Translations under genes and position numbers: made by a program
Assembly (NCBI RefSeq): GCF_001420715.1
Contig: NZ_LJJC01000015.1
Coordinates: 212,242-276,241 of the forward strand
Reading direction: 5' to 3'
Length of the DNA stretch: 64,000 bases
From: Heyndrickxia shackletonii
Lineage (GTDB): Bacteria; Bacillota; Bacilli; Bacillales; Bacillaceae_C
The notes under the pieces: model-generated
Database searches by the model: none
Told to the model about the DNA's origin: nothing
What the model saw: the letters and a program-made list of their open reading frames with translations, nothing else
Shown here: positions 39,026 to 48,575 of the stretch, piece by piece
Layout: every line of letters begins with the position of its first letter
Numbering within the stretch: the stretch's first letter is position 1

Positions 39026-40276
39026 ATGATGGATAAATTTATGTCCTGGATGACGGATAGTTTTGCTCCAAAGGTTAATAAGATAGCTAAAAACGCTTGG
39101 GTTGCATCCATTCAAGACGCTATCTTGACCGCCATGCCAATGATTTTTATCGGTTCGTTTGCAACCATTTTGTCAATCGTTAAAGATTTTTGGAAGGGCT
39201 TTCCTGACTTTTCTTTACTCAGCACTTTTTCATTTGGTTTATTCTCGTTATTTTTAGCTTATTTAATACCAGAATCAATAATGAACCATAAAGGCCATAA
39301 GGGTGTTTCCAAACAAGCAGGTCTTGCTGGCTTAGCATTTTTCTTAATATTGGTATATCCACAAATTACTGCAGATGGCCATATAAAGTTTGACCTAAAT
39401 ACATTTGGTACCGGTGGTATGATTGCTGCTTTAATTGCCGGATTGTTTGTTGGCTTTATGATGAACCTTTTCTCAAAATGGAAATTTATTGGGGAAGATT
39501 CTGCGATTCCGGATTTTGTTGCTGTTTGGTTTAACACGTTAATTCCAATTATTGTGATATTACTCATTGGTTGGATTTTTACATTTGAAATGCACATCAA
39601 CTTATATAATGTTGTAAATTCCATCTTTTCACCATTGATTCATCTCGGTCAAAGTTTCTGGGGATTTGTATTGATTCTCTTCCTTGGTTTTGGATTCTTA
39701 TATACTTTCGGGATTTCAAGTTGGGTTATCTATCCAGTTGAAACTGCAATTGCCTTGCCGGCTATTGCACAAAACCAAGCAAACTTTGAAGCAGGAAAAG
39801 CAGTAACGAATATTTTTACGGTCGAGTCAGCATCTTTATTTCTTATCGGTGGCGGTGGTGCAACACTGGCACTATGTATTATGCTAGCATTTATGGCGAA
39901 ATCACAACGGTTAAGAATGATAGGAAAAGCATCCCTAATTCCATCCATATTTAATATTAACGAACCAATCGTGTTTGGTGCACCAATCGCATTCAACCCG
40001 ATTTTGATGATACCAATGTGGATTAATGGATTGGTAGGGCCTATTCTAACTTGGTTTGTCATGAAAGTTGGATTAGTACCAATTCCGCATCAACCATTTC
40101 AACTTTGGTATATCCCCTCACCGATCCAAAATTGGATTATTACTGCATCCATCGCTGGGGTGATTTACTTCATTGTACTATTTGTCATTTCATGGATTGT
40201 CTATTACCCATTTTTCAAAATTTATGACAAGCAAGCGGTTAAACAAGATGCAGAATTAGCAGAGGAAGGAGAATAA
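39026..40276 (+). CDS. PTS IIC component, lactose/cellobiose family
   Basis: 416 aa membrane permease behind AAAGGGGG; two ATG codons in tandem make the exact start uncertain by one residue. About ten helices are visible, with the family landmarks FGISSWVIYPVETA, the VESASLFLIGGGGATLAL loop and NINEPIVFGAPIAFNPILMI (the substrate-contact NEPI motif). It imports and co-phosphorylates a beta-disaccharide or aryl-glucoside, most likely cellobiose-like; the exact sugar cannot be read from sequence. Confidence 0.92.
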   Translation: MMDKFMSWMTDSFAPKVNKIAKNAWVASIQDAILTAMPMIFIGSFATILSIVKDFWKGFPDFSLLSTFSFGLFSLFLAYLIPESIMNHKGHKGVSKQAGLAGLAFFLILVYPQITADGHIKFDLNTFGTGGMIAALIAGLFVGFMMNLFSKWKFIGEDSAIPDFVAVWFNTLIPIIVILLIGWIFTFEMHINLYNVVNSIFSPLIHLGQSFWGFVLILFLGFGFLYTFGISSWVIYPVETAIALPAIAQNQANFEAGKAVTNIFTVESASLFLIGGGGATLALCIMLAFMAKSQRLRMIGKASLIPSIFNINEPIVFGAPIAFNPILMIPMWINGLVGPILTWFVMKVGLVPIPHQPFQLWYIPSPIQNWIITASIAGVIYFIVLFVISWIVYYPFFKIYDKQAVKQDAELAEEGE

Positions 40277-40281
40277 CATAA

Positions 40282-41733
40282 ATGAGACAAAATAAATATG
40301 CAAGTTTTCCAAAGGATTTCTTATGGGGCGGCGCAATTGCCGCAAGCCAAGCTGACGGTGCTTTTAATGAAGATGGAAAACAACCCAATTCATCTGATGT
40401 TCAACCATATCTCAAAGGAATGTCCAACGAAGAAATTCAAGAGTTAGAAAAGCAAGGGATGACGTTAGATGAAGTGAAAAAGAATCTTACTGATACAACC
40501 CATTACTTTCCTAAACGTCACGGTATTGATTTTTATCACACTTATGAAAGTGACTTAGAATTACTAGCCGAAATGGGCTTTAAAACTTTTAGAACTTCTA
40601 TAGATTGGTCACGAGTATTTCCTAACGGGGATGAAACCGAACCTAACGAAGCAGCCTTAAATCACTATGACAAAATGATTGATAAGATGAAGTCTCTTGG
40701 AATCGAACCAATCATTACGATGTTACATTATGAAACACCAATTAACATCACATTACAGTATGGCGGTTGGAAAAATAAAACAGTCATTGATATGTTTGAA
40801 CGTTATGGAAAGGTACTTTTAGATCGCTTCGGAAATCGAGTGAAGTATTGGATTGTTGTTAACCAAATCAACATGGTTCAAATCGAACCATTCTTGTCTT
40901 TAGGTATATGCAGAGATCAATATGACAATATTGAAGAGGCTGAATATCAGGCCGTTCATAATCAAATGGTAGCCTCTGCTAAAATTCAAAAATATGCCAA
41001 AACATTACATTATGATTTAGAGATTGGGACCATGGTTGCTGACATGACAGTATATCCATTTTCATGTAAGCCAGATGACGTTGTATTAGCTATGCAGCAT
41101 AATCGCATGCAATATTTCTTTACAGATGTTCAGTTTCGTGGTGAATACCCAAGATATGCTGTCAATTATTTCAAGGAAAACAATATTCATCTTGATATTA
41201 CAGAGGAAGAAATAAAGGTGTTAGAAGAAAATACGATGGATTATCTTGCTATCTCCTATTATTTCTCCCAGATGGTTGATTCAACAAGAAATGTGAATAA
41301 AGCTGATTCAACTTCGGTAAATCCTAATTTAGATGCTAATCCATGGGGCTGGAATGTAGATCCACAAGGATTATATAATACGCTTTCTCAATATTGGGAT
41401 CGTTATCAGAAACCAATCATAATTGCCGAAAATGGATTCGGTATGTATGATACGCTTGAAGACGGAAAGGTCCATGATGATTATCGTATATCCTACTTAA
41501 GTGATCATATCGAACAGGTTGGTCGCGCAATATATGATGGTGCTGATATCATAGCTTATTGCGCTTGGGGACCAATTGATATTGTTAGTTGTTCTTCCCA
41601 ACAAATGACCAAACGTTACGGTTTTATATATGTTGATTTAGACGACGAAGGCAAAGGTTCTGCAAAACGATTGAAGAAAGATAGTTTTTATTGGTATAAG
41701 CAAGTCATATCAACTAATGGTTCAGAAATTTAA
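40282..41733 (+). CDS. GH1 phospho-glycosidase with Gln at acid/base position
   Basis: 483 aa, five bases after the IIC stop, so translationally tied to the PTS. The (beta/alpha)8 GH1 fold is evident: FPKDFLWGGAIAASQADGAF, TFRTSIDWSRVFPNGDE, IITMLHYETPINI, and the nucleophile IIIAENGFGMYD with Glu383. The usual TFNEIN acid/base motif reads VVNQIN: position 195 is Gln (codon CAA). The phosphate-binding tail SSQQMTKRYGFIYVDLDDEG is intact, indicating a 6-phospho substrate. The Gln implies either a substrate with a good leaving group, as in plant myrosinases, or altered chemistry. Confidence 0.92.
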   Translation: MRQNKYASFPKDFLWGGAIAASQADGAFNEDGKQPNSSDVQPYLKGMSNEEIQELEKQGMTLDEVKKNLTDTTHYFPKRHGIDFYHTYESDLELLAEMGFKTFRTSIDWSRVFPNGDETEPNEAALNHYDKMIDKMKSLGIEPIITMLHYETPINITLQYGGWKNKTVIDMFERYGKVLLDRFGNRVKYWIVVNQINMVQIEPFLSLGICRDQYDNIEEAEYQAVHNQMVASAKIQKYAKTLHYDLEIGTMVADMTVYPFSCKPDDVVLAMQHNRMQYFFTDVQFRGEYPRYAVNYFKENNIHLDITEEEIKVLEENTMDYLAISYYFSQMVDSTRNVNKADSTSVNPNLDANPWGWNVDPQGLYNTLSQYWDRYQKPIIIAENGFGMYDTLEDGKVHDDYRISYLSDHIEQVGRAIYDGADIIAYCAWGPIDIVSCSSQQMTKRYGFIYVDLDDEGKGSAKRLKKDSFYWYKQVISTNGSEI

Positions 41734-41741
41734 CATACTAA

Positions 41742-41778
41742 AAAGGGGAAGATGGCAGTTGACCTTCCTCTTTTTACT
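41742..41778 (+). terminator. Hairpin between GH1 and regulator genes
   Basis: AAAAAGGGGAAG / CTTCCTCTTTTT around TGGCAGTTGAC. Could terminate or attenuate transcription before the regulator. Confidence 0.7.
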
Positions 41779-41795
41779 ATACAAGGACTGATTTG

Positions 41796-43727
41796 ATGAA
41801 TAATACGGATATGTTACTCGATTATCTTAAAAAACATGCAGGAAGAGACTTTATATCTGCTAAAACATTAGCTGATTCATTAGGCGTAACCGACCGAACT
41901 ATTCGTCATTACGTTAAGTCAATTAATGATAAACACCCTAATCTTATAGAATCGAGCAGAGTAGGCTATAGGTTAAGTAATAATACTTCCAATATTATTA
42001 AATATCCAGAAAATAATGATCATATTGATAATCGACGTTTTTATATTCTCAGACGGCTTATTAAGAGTTCTGACCGTGGCTTGGATTTATTCGATTTAGC
42101 AGATACTTTATACGTCTCAGACGCTACAATCCGTTCTGATATGATATACCTCAATCGTTTTGTGACGAAACATGGCTTACAAATCATTCAACAGCATAAT
42201 CGGTATGTCCTTACTGGCGATGAGAAAAGCCGCAGAAAATTGATGATTGATTTAATTGACTTATCGAAACCAACCAAAACATCTCTTGAAGAAGAAGTGC
42301 AGAGATTTTTAGGAAAAATATCCCTTCATGAGCTGATGAAATTAAGCAGGACCATTTTTGAAAAGTATCATGTTCATCGAAACACTTACTTCTTTAAAAA
42401 TTTCATCTTGCATTTAGCAATTGCGGTTGAACGAGCAACGGATAATGAACAGCTAGAACAGAGCTCATCTCCAATCCATAATCGTAATACAACCAGTTTT
42501 AAAATCGTAAATGATATAACAGATAAACTATATAAAATGTACCACATACAGTTTTCTCAAGCGGATAAAGACGAATTGGCCATCTTATTTACCGGCCAGC
42601 TAAAAGATGATGAGATTTCCATGGATGATTATGCAAACAGCAAAGTTTCGAAAGCATTAGAACATGCCATTCAGGAAATAAGCGAAGTCTACATGCTTGA
42701 TTTTGATGATCAAAATTTTAAAACCCGTCTATTAGTGCATGTGCAAAACTTGTACAATCGGCTAATGCAAAATAAATATACAAGAAACATGAGTGTATTG
42801 AACATTCGAATTAAATACCCAATCATTTTTGATATTGCTGTATATTTGGCTTCGGTGCTGTCGAATGATTTAAATGTTGAGATTAATGATGATGAAATTG
42901 CCTTTATTGCATTACACATTGGATCATTTTTAAACAGTCAACATGATGATAATAACAAAATTAATACAGTTATTATTACTCCGGCATATCTAGGTCAGCA
43001 ATCAGAAATTGAAGAGTGTATTCAAAAACATTTTGATGATGAATTGGTGATAAGAGGGATTTATGAAGACATCAGTGATTTGAATTCATTCACTTCCAAT
43101 GAATTAGTCATCACAACGCAAAACTCTGAACAGTTAAGAAATCATTTAGCACCCGTTCATACGGAAATAGTGAGTATACATGAATTTATAACGAAACACG
43201 ATATTGCTTTGATCAGCCGTGCTATTGAAAGCATCAAACATAACAATTACCTAAACTTTCTTAAAGAAAAGATCCCAGAATTATTTAGAGAGAATTTTTT
43301 CATCAACATTAGTGATGATTCCTCAAAAGAGGAAATAATGGAGACCATTGCTGATGTTTTTCAACAGAATGGTTATGTAGATAATGACTACTTGAAGAAA
43401 TTGAATGAACGGGAAAAGGTTTCTTCAACCGCTTATCCAAGCGGTGTCGCCATTCCCCACACAATGAAGTTTGAAGCAATAAGGACGGGATTAATGATTT
43501 TAAAACCTGTCAGCCAAGTTGAGTGGGATAGTATTAAAGTGAAACTAATTATTGGGATTGCCGTCAACAAGGATGACTCATATACATTTAACAAGATTTT
43601 CCCGCGAATTATTGAATTGGCTGCTGAACCATATAATATTAATTATCTTTTTGGTACAAATACTAGGGACGAATTTATGGATCGTTTAATTGAATTAATG
43701 GTGCGGGATAATTACTTTCCGGAATAA
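41796..43727 (+). CDS. LicR/MtlR-type PRD transcriptional activator
   Basis: 643 aa. N-terminal HTH_11 (MLLDYLKKHAGRDFISAKTL, LGVTDRTIRHYVKSIN), a second HTH-like region (LADTLYVSDATIRSDMIYLN), two PRDs with conserved His residues (FILHLAIAVERA; EIAFIALHIGSFL), a IIB-like segment (NTVIITPAYLGQQSEIEECI) and a C-terminal fructose/mannitol-type IIA domain (AYPSGVAIPHTMKFEAIRTG). Its activity is set by PTS phosphorylation at the PRD His and IIA sites. It most likely activates the operon it ends; the palindrome at 38290 is a candidate site. Weak RBS after the terminator. Confidence 0.9.
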   Translation: MNNTDMLLDYLKKHAGRDFISAKTLADSLGVTDRTIRHYVKSINDKHPNLIESSRVGYRLSNNTSNIIKYPENNDHIDNRRFYILRRLIKSSDRGLDLFDLADTLYVSDATIRSDMIYLNRFVTKHGLQIIQQHNRYVLTGDEKSRRKLMIDLIDLSKPTKTSLEEEVQRFLGKISLHELMKLSRTIFEKYHVHRNTYFFKNFILHLAIAVERATDNEQLEQSSSPIHNRNTTSFKIVNDITDKLYKMYHIQFSQADKDELAILFTGQLKDDEISMDDYANSKVSKALEHAIQEISEVYMLDFDDQNFKTRLLVHVQNLYNRLMQNKYTRNMSVLNIRIKYPIIFDIAVYLASVLSNDLNVEINDDEIAFIALHIGSFLNSQHDDNNKINTVIITPAYLGQQSEIEECIQKHFDDELVIRGIYEDISDLNSFTSNELVITTQNSEQLRNHLAPVHTEIVSIHEFITKHDIALISRAIESIKHNNYLNFLKEKIPELFRENFFINISDDSSKEEIMETIADVFQQNGYVDNDYLKKLNEREKVSSTAYPSGVAIPHTMKFEAIRTGLMILKPVSQVEWDSIKVKLIIGIAVNKDDSYTFNKIFPRIIELAAEPYNINYLFGTNTRDEFMDRLIELMVRDNYFPE

Positions 43728-43788
43728 AGGGTGGTTTACCAATACACGTTTAACACAATTGACTAATAATAATACCAACTAATCAAAA

Positions 43789-43850
43789 AATAGTGCCTGT
43801 CCTCCTACTATGTATACCTTAAAGTACGGAGCATTAGGCACTTATTTTTA
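43789..43850 (+). terminator. Hairpin terminator of the PTS/regulator region
   Basis: AATAGTGCCT and AGGCACTTATTTTT enclose a partly paired loop. Confidence 0.65.
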
Positions 43851-43923
43851 TCTTTTCAATGCTAAAACCAGCGGTCGGAAGGGAAACACCAACTTGTATG
43901 ATGCTGCTTATACCGTTTAGGCG

Positions 43924-44763
43924 TCAGTTTGGAACTTTGCCTACTAACCTCACATTATAAAAACGCATGGCTGCAAGACTGCCTTCCGCCTCAAAAATTC
44001 CCGCTTCAATCAGCTTTTTTAGCCGATATTCAAGAAATTCATCCCCTACATATTGTTCTAAATGACCCAGCACTTCCCCTATTAATCTTGCAGATTTCAT
44101 AAAGTCCTTTTGTTTTTTATTACCATGTAATTTTTTTGCTTTTTTTATTATAAAATCGTCAAAAAAGTCTTCAGGTACTATTTGTATCCTTCCATTTTGC
44201 CATATTCTTAACGTTTCCTTATTATCTGAAAGAGAAATCCATTCATTTTCCAATTTCTCTCGATCATGGTCTGTAATCCGTATTCTATGACCATGCTCAT
44301 ATATAAATTGGAACTTTTCAAGGGGAATTTCACCTGAATGAAGGAGCGAATACTTCATCTTTTTTATTCTAAATTTCTGTTCATATTCTTCTGTTGTGTT
44401 GATAATGCTGATATCCATATTTTTTTCCTTTAAAAGATACATAGCCATTCGCATACCAATCTGTTCGTGGGCGTTATCAGAAGTCCAAATGGTTATTTGC
44501 GTACCTTCAGGGATGGAGGCTATTTCATTGATTGTCTTTCTAAACCTTTTCTTATAATCAGGGAATTCATCATATTCGTCACTTATACATTTCTTCATCC
44601 ATTCAAATCTTGATTTCACTCCATTTTCCTCATGTAACTTCCAAATCGGACCAATGGAGAATGTGTCCCAAAAAGCGATAACTTCTTCTTTATTAAGCCC
44701 CATTTCTCTTAAAACGAATTTTAAACTACCAGATGCTGATGCACCGAATATAATATGTTTCAT
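43924..44763 (-). CDS. DUF1835/DUF3658 protein
   Basis: 279 aa. MKHIIFGASASGSLKFVLRE starts the DUF1835 domain (HIIFG-SA-G-LK pattern); VIAFWDTFSIGPIWKLHEEN and TQITIWTSDNAHEQIGMRMA continue it. The C-terminal FMKSARLIGEVLGHLEQYVG then DEFLEYRLKKLIEAGIFEAE is the DUF3658 part, a helical domain common at the end of these proteins. Cytoplasmic, function unknown. Confidence 0.85.
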   Translation of the reverse strand: MKHIIFGASASGSLKFVLREMGLNKEEVIAFWDTFSIGPIWKLHEENGVKSRFEWMKKCISDEYDEFPDYKKRFRKTINEIASIPEGTQITIWTSDNAHEQIGMRMAMYLLKEKNMDISIINTTEEYEQKFRIKKMKYSLLHSGEIPLEKFQFIYEHGHRIRITDHDREKLENEWISLSDNKETLRIWQNGRIQIVPEDFFDDFIIKKAKKLHGNKKQKDFMKSARLIGEVLGHLEQYVGDEFLEYRLKKLIEAGIFEAEGSLAAMRFYNVRLVGKVPN

Positions 44764-44887
44764 ATCTAAATTGTTCCTTTCGCCATATTTAGAATCTGTT
44801 AAGATTCATAGAGTTTCAGGAGTTAAAGTTGGTACGTTCATTACACTATTGTATCTATATCTTTAAACGGAAAGAGGATGATCAAAT

Positions 44888-46285
44888 TTATTCTACAATT
44901 TTCTTCGCAGGTGAATTCTTTTTCAATTTAAATTCATCATGGTTTGCATTTTCGTATTTTGGATCTAAATAACTGGATTTCCGGTCACTTTTTGAAGCAT
45001 TTTTGAACTTCGCAAACGACGTATATTCTTCATCCTTCCATACCCAAATACCAGTTTTTTTATTTTCTTTATGGAATATATTCTTTTGCAATTTAGTATT
45101 TTTATTGCTTTTAAAATAATTGGCAATAAATATGCGTGATGGTCCGGCAGTCAAAATATTTCTTTCGATTACATTATTTTTTGTATCATGCTGTAGCAAA
45201 ATCTGTCCGCCGTCTAATCCCTTCGTGTCGTTTCGGTAAATGATATTTTGGGAAATCGTAGAATTTAGAGTGCCTCCCCGATCTTTATCATATCCACCAA
45301 TCGAAATCCCTGTGTAAAAGTTGTTATATATGGTATTGTTATTTATATTAATTTTTTCAGCATATTTTCCGGCATGCTCCGAGGTTGCTTCTATTCCGAT
45401 ATCACATTGATAAACGGTATTCTTTTCAATGGTTATCTTTTTCCCGCCGTCTACGTAAATACCGTCTGCACTATAATCCTCCCCATAAGCTGGATTGCCG
45501 TAAGAGGAGATTTCATAAACTTTGTTATTTTTTACTGCACCATTACGAACATAGTCAACACTTTTATTATTAGAAACACCTTCATAACCAATTAGATCAA
45601 TCCCGATATTATCACTTCGGCGAACAATGTTATTTTCCACCTTGAAACCGTCAATATTCCCATTCAGTACAAGAGATTCACTTGAACCGAGTTTTAAATC
45701 CTCCACCGTATTATTTACAATATTTATGTCTTTCATTGGGCCAGATCCATATACAGCGATTCCATGCCCATTTCCATCCTTTGCATAAGTTTCAATCCGC
45801 TTTACATGGTTATTTTCTAATACAATATGACTGCTAGATCCCGTAACATAGATTCCCATTACCGTTTCATCTGTTAATTTAGTAGATAAATCCTGGATCG
45901 TTAATCCGCTAATCGTAACATAGTTTTTATTATTTATCGTAACTAAGGAGGTATCCCCTTCCACACCCTTTAGATGCTCACCACTGAGAACAACCTTTTC
46001 CTTTTTATAGGCTTTAAAAATAATTGGTTTTGATTTTGTTCCACTATGCTTAACGGCAAGCTTTTCATTGTAGGTACCTTCTCTAATAAAAACTGTTGTC
46101 CCTGCTGTTGCTTCTTCAGCTGCTTTTTCTAGCGTGCGAAAGGGCTTTGACTTTGAACCATCATTATGATCATTTCCATTTAAAGCTACGTATATAGGCT
46201 TATCCTGTTCTGCAATAGTATTATTTAATATGAAAACAACCATTATCATAGCTGCAGTTAAGAGGATTAATATTATTTTTTTCAC
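44888..46285 (-). CDS. Secreted right-handed beta-helix protein
   Basis: 465 aa from GTG 46285 behind AAAGGAATG. N-terminal signal sequence KKIILILLTAAMIMVVFIL is followed by PIYVALNGNDHNDGSKSKPF and RTLEKAAEEATAGTTVFIRE, the DUF1565/PL9-like opening. Repeated N-N-T/N-I strands (IVLENNHVKRIETY, INIVNNTVEDLKL, FKVENNIVRRSDNIGIDLIG, ITIEKNTVYQCDIGIEA, ININNNTIYNNFYTGISIGG) build a parallel beta-helix. This is typical of extracellular pectate-lyase- or epimerase-like enzymes. Catalytic residues cannot be assigned. Confidence 0.85.
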   Translation of the reverse strand: MKKIILILLTAAMIMVVFILNNTIAEQDKPIYVALNGNDHNDGSKSKPFRTLEKAAEEATAGTTVFIREGTYNEKLAVKHSGTKSKPIIFKAYKKEKVVLSGEHLKGVEGDTSLVTINNKNYVTISGLTIQDLSTKLTDETVMGIYVTGSSSHIVLENNHVKRIETYAKDGNGHGIAVYGSGPMKDINIVNNTVEDLKLGSSESLVLNGNIDGFKVENNIVRRSDNIGIDLIGYEGVSNNKSVDYVRNGAVKNNKVYEISSYGNPAYGEDYSADGIYVDGGKKITIEKNTVYQCDIGIEATSEHAGKYAEKININNNTIYNNFYTGISIGGYDKDRGGTLNSTISQNIIYRNDTKGLDGGQILLQHDTKNNVIERNILTAGPSRIFIANYFKSNKNTKLQKNIFHKENKKTGIWVWKDEEYTSFAKFKNASKSDRKSSYLDPKYENANHDEFKLKKNSPAKKIVE

Positions 46286-46494
46286 GCGATCATTCCTTTA
46301 TTAAAAGTAATCTATAAAACAATTTGAAATGGTTAATGTCAAACACATATTATACCCTTCTTCTCTTTGTATGCTTTATATAAATTATATTTTATTTAGC
46401 TTATTGGAGTAAAACAGGAAAACCTAGAACTAATCGGATGCATAATGAGGTATTTTTGATAAAATAGAATCAATGTCAACAGTGAGGTGTATGA

Positions 46495-46857
46495 ATGATG
46501 GAAAAACTAATGTTTATTGAAACCGGGATGGGTATTGATGTTCACGGGCAAGATATTACGAAAGCAGCTGTCCGTGCTATAAAGAATGCCATTCACTTTA
46601 ATTCGATGCCGGGTATCCGCTCTGTATTGCCCGGAAACAGCTTGGACAATATGGTTGTAAATGTAAAATTAGCCGTCCCTTGCGATAAGGATAAACTGGA
46701 TATTGATACGGTAAAAGAGGCGATACCTTTTGGAAAAGTATCAGTAGAAGTGATGGACGGAGGCATGCTGACAACTAGCGGAATTGTTATTGAGGAAAAA
46801 GGCGATAAAAATGATAAGATGTACATTGTTGTGGCATCAGTAGAAGTTGGCTATTAG
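46495..46857 (+). CDS. Lin0512 family protein
   Basis: 120 aa (start one codon uncertain because of tandem ATG). MFIETGMGIDVHGQDITKAA, VRAIKNAIHFNSMPGIRSVL and MVVNVKLAVPCDKDKLD match my memory of the Lin0512 family, small proteins with conserved G-D-HGQD-TKA and HFNS motifs, found across bacteria and archaea; biochemical role unknown. Single-gene unit. Confidence 0.85.
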   Translation: MMEKLMFIETGMGIDVHGQDITKAAVRAIKNAIHFNSMPGIRSVLPGNSLDNMVVNVKLAVPCDKDKLDIDTVKEAIPFGKVSVEVMDGGMLTTSGIVIEEKGDKNDKMYIVVASVEVGY

Positions 46858-46890
46858 TATAAAGTAACGGCAAAAATATTGAAACCTGAG

Positions 46891-47071
46891 TGGACATACA
46901 TTCCGTTATTTGTGACAAAAATGGTGATTTTGCATTTTTAACGGACATACGTTCCGCTAATTAGCTAAAAGTATGTCAATTTGATGTAATTTATGGCATT
47001 TAGCGGAATCTGTGTCCGCAAACAAACCGAAAATAGCACTTTTTATGAAAATAACGGAATCTGTGTCCGCA
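46891..47071. repeat. Nested palindromic repeat element (about 180 bp)
   Basis: Four blocks: TGGACATACATTCCGTTAT (46891), ACGGACATACGTTCCGCTAA (46941), TAGCGGAATCTGTGTCCGCA (47001) and AACGGAATCTGTGTCCGCA (47053). The outer pair and the inner pair are each inverted repeats, giving a nested cruciform. Non-coding; resembles a doubled MITE or REP-like unit. Confidence 0.65.
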
Positions 47072-47224
47072 AAGTGTGGAAACAATTGAAACTATGCATA
47101 GCCAAGTGAACGTAATTAGATACCATTAATTAAAACGCAATTCCCATGCGTTTCTGTGTACCTTTGATTTTAATTTCATACTTTAACAAAGACCTCGATC
47201 TAATCTATACTTTTTTGTCAAGAA
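47072..47224. other. Intergenic stretch without recognised gene
   Basis: AT-rich sequence between the nested repeat and a strong terminator hairpin. No good open frame with RBS. Confidence 0.3.
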
Positions 47225-47275
47225 GATGGTTTCCAAGAAGAATCTTTCGAGATTCTTCGGGAACCATTTTTTTCT
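47225..47275 (+). terminator. Strong hairpin terminator
   Basis: ATGGTTTCCAAGAAGAATCT and AGATTCTTCGGGAACCAT pair around TTCG, followed by TTTTTTTCTTG. No plus-strand gene ends immediately before it, so it may end an unrecognised or decayed transcript. Confidence 0.75.
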
Positions 47276-47566
47276 TGTTTGGTTTGGCGTATGTCTTTAA
47301 ACTTAATGGTCCGAAAAGAATTTTGCTTATTAAACTATTTTGTTTGTCAATATATCAGCAATATTAACTACCTCCTTCCTATGAAATAAATCTATATTAT
47401 ACTTTCCCCAAACGATAAATTAGAACTATTAATACAGGAATATTATTCCAATGACTAGAACAAATGATATATAATTATCAACAAAGAAGAAATTTTCCAC
47501 ATTTATCTATCACAAATCTTTATTGTTTTGTATTTTATTTAAATAAAATTGAAAAGAGGAAGTTTA
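47276..47566. other. Intergenic, probable promoter region of the AIM24 gene
   Basis: Very AT-rich. A minus-strand GGAAGGAGG at about 47370-47378 precedes only a short frame (MADILTNKIV from ATT), probably the relic of a gene start. Confidence 0.3.
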
Positions 47567-48370
47567 ATGTCAGAAGCCTATCAAGTTATTAGTTTTGTTG
47601 AAAATCAAAACATGAAAATTGAGATTTTAGAATATCAGCATTTAGGTGGCAATGATAATTTTTCTATTGCTGAAAAATTGTATTTTGCTCAAAAGTCCAA
47701 TATCAAATTAAGACAAGTCAGGATTACACTAAAAAATAGTTCTTTAACAGCGGAATCCGGTGCTCTACAGTTTATGAAAGGGGATATTACATTAAAAAGC
47801 TTAGGGGGAACGGGAGCCAAAGGATTTTTAAAAGGAATTGCCTCCAGCGTTTTAACGAATGAATCTGCTATCAAACCGCAATACAAAGGCAGCGGGGTCA
47901 TTTATCTGGAGCCTAGTTTCAAGCACTACATTATTGTTGAACTTAACAACGAAGAAATTGTTGCGGATAAAGGTCTTTTTTATTGCTGTGAATCCACTGT
48001 TTCCGTTTCTGTTCAGGCAATGAAAAATATCTCTTCCGCCATAGTCGGTGGGGAAGGACTCTTTCAAACAAAAGTTTCTGGAAGCGGATATTGTGTATTT
48101 GAGATACCTGTTCCTGAAGAAGAGCTTGTGGAATTTGAAATTCAAAATGAAATGGTTCAGGTTGATGGAAACTTTACACTTTTCCGAGTTGGCAACATTG
48201 ATTTTACCGTTGAAAAGTCTACAAAAAGCATTTTCGGTTCTGTTGCTTCCGGGGAAGGATTGCTTCAAACATTTAGAGGTACCGGAAAGGTCATTATTGC
48301 TCCAACCTTACCTGTTTACGAAAAGTTGGCTAATGCTATATCCCCTATAACAACATCTAAAAAAAATTAG
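47567..48370 (+). CDS. AIM24 family protein
   Basis: 267 aa; start set at ATG 47567 behind AAAGAGGAAG. A beta-rich TRAP-like fold with repeated LTAESGALQFMKGDITLKSL, YKGSGVIYLEPSFKHYIIVE, SSAIVGGEGLFQTKVSGSGY and ASGEGLLQTFRGTGKVIIAP blocks is the AIM24 pattern (named after a yeast mitochondrial protein). Bacterial members are cytoplasmic proteins of unknown function. The G-GL-Q-F-G-G repeat is directly visible twice. Followed by a terminator. Confidence 0.85.
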   Translation: MSEAYQVISFVENQNMKIEILEYQHLGGNDNFSIAEKLYFAQKSNIKLRQVRITLKNSSLTAESGALQFMKGDITLKSLGGTGAKGFLKGIASSVLTNESAIKPQYKGSGVIYLEPSFKHYIIVELNNEEIVADKGLFYCCESTVSVSVQAMKNISSAIVGGEGLFQTKVSGSGYCVFEIPVPEEELVEFEIQNEMVQVDGNFTLFRVGNIDFTVEKSTKSIFGSVASGEGLLQTFRGTGKVIIAPTLPVYEKLANAISPITTSKKN

Positions 48371-48407
48371 CGGTACGAAATGTGTCACTATTTCTAGTTA
48401 TGATAAA

Positions 48408-48457
48408 GAAGATAGCAGTTATAGAAACTTCTAAGATTCTTTAACCGCCATCTTTTT
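48408..48457 (+). terminator. Hairpin terminator
   Basis: AAGATAGCAGTTATAGAA and TTCTTTAACCGCCATCTT pair with a few mismatches, followed by TTTTTTTT. Confidence 0.7.
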
Positions 48458-48575
48458 TTTTCTGACGAACTCCATAACACACACTTTTAATGTGTACACC
48501 AAGGAAAATGACTTAGTTACGTCGATAAATGCTAAATTCCCTAATAATGATTACAATTTTGTTTACCCTTTGAAA

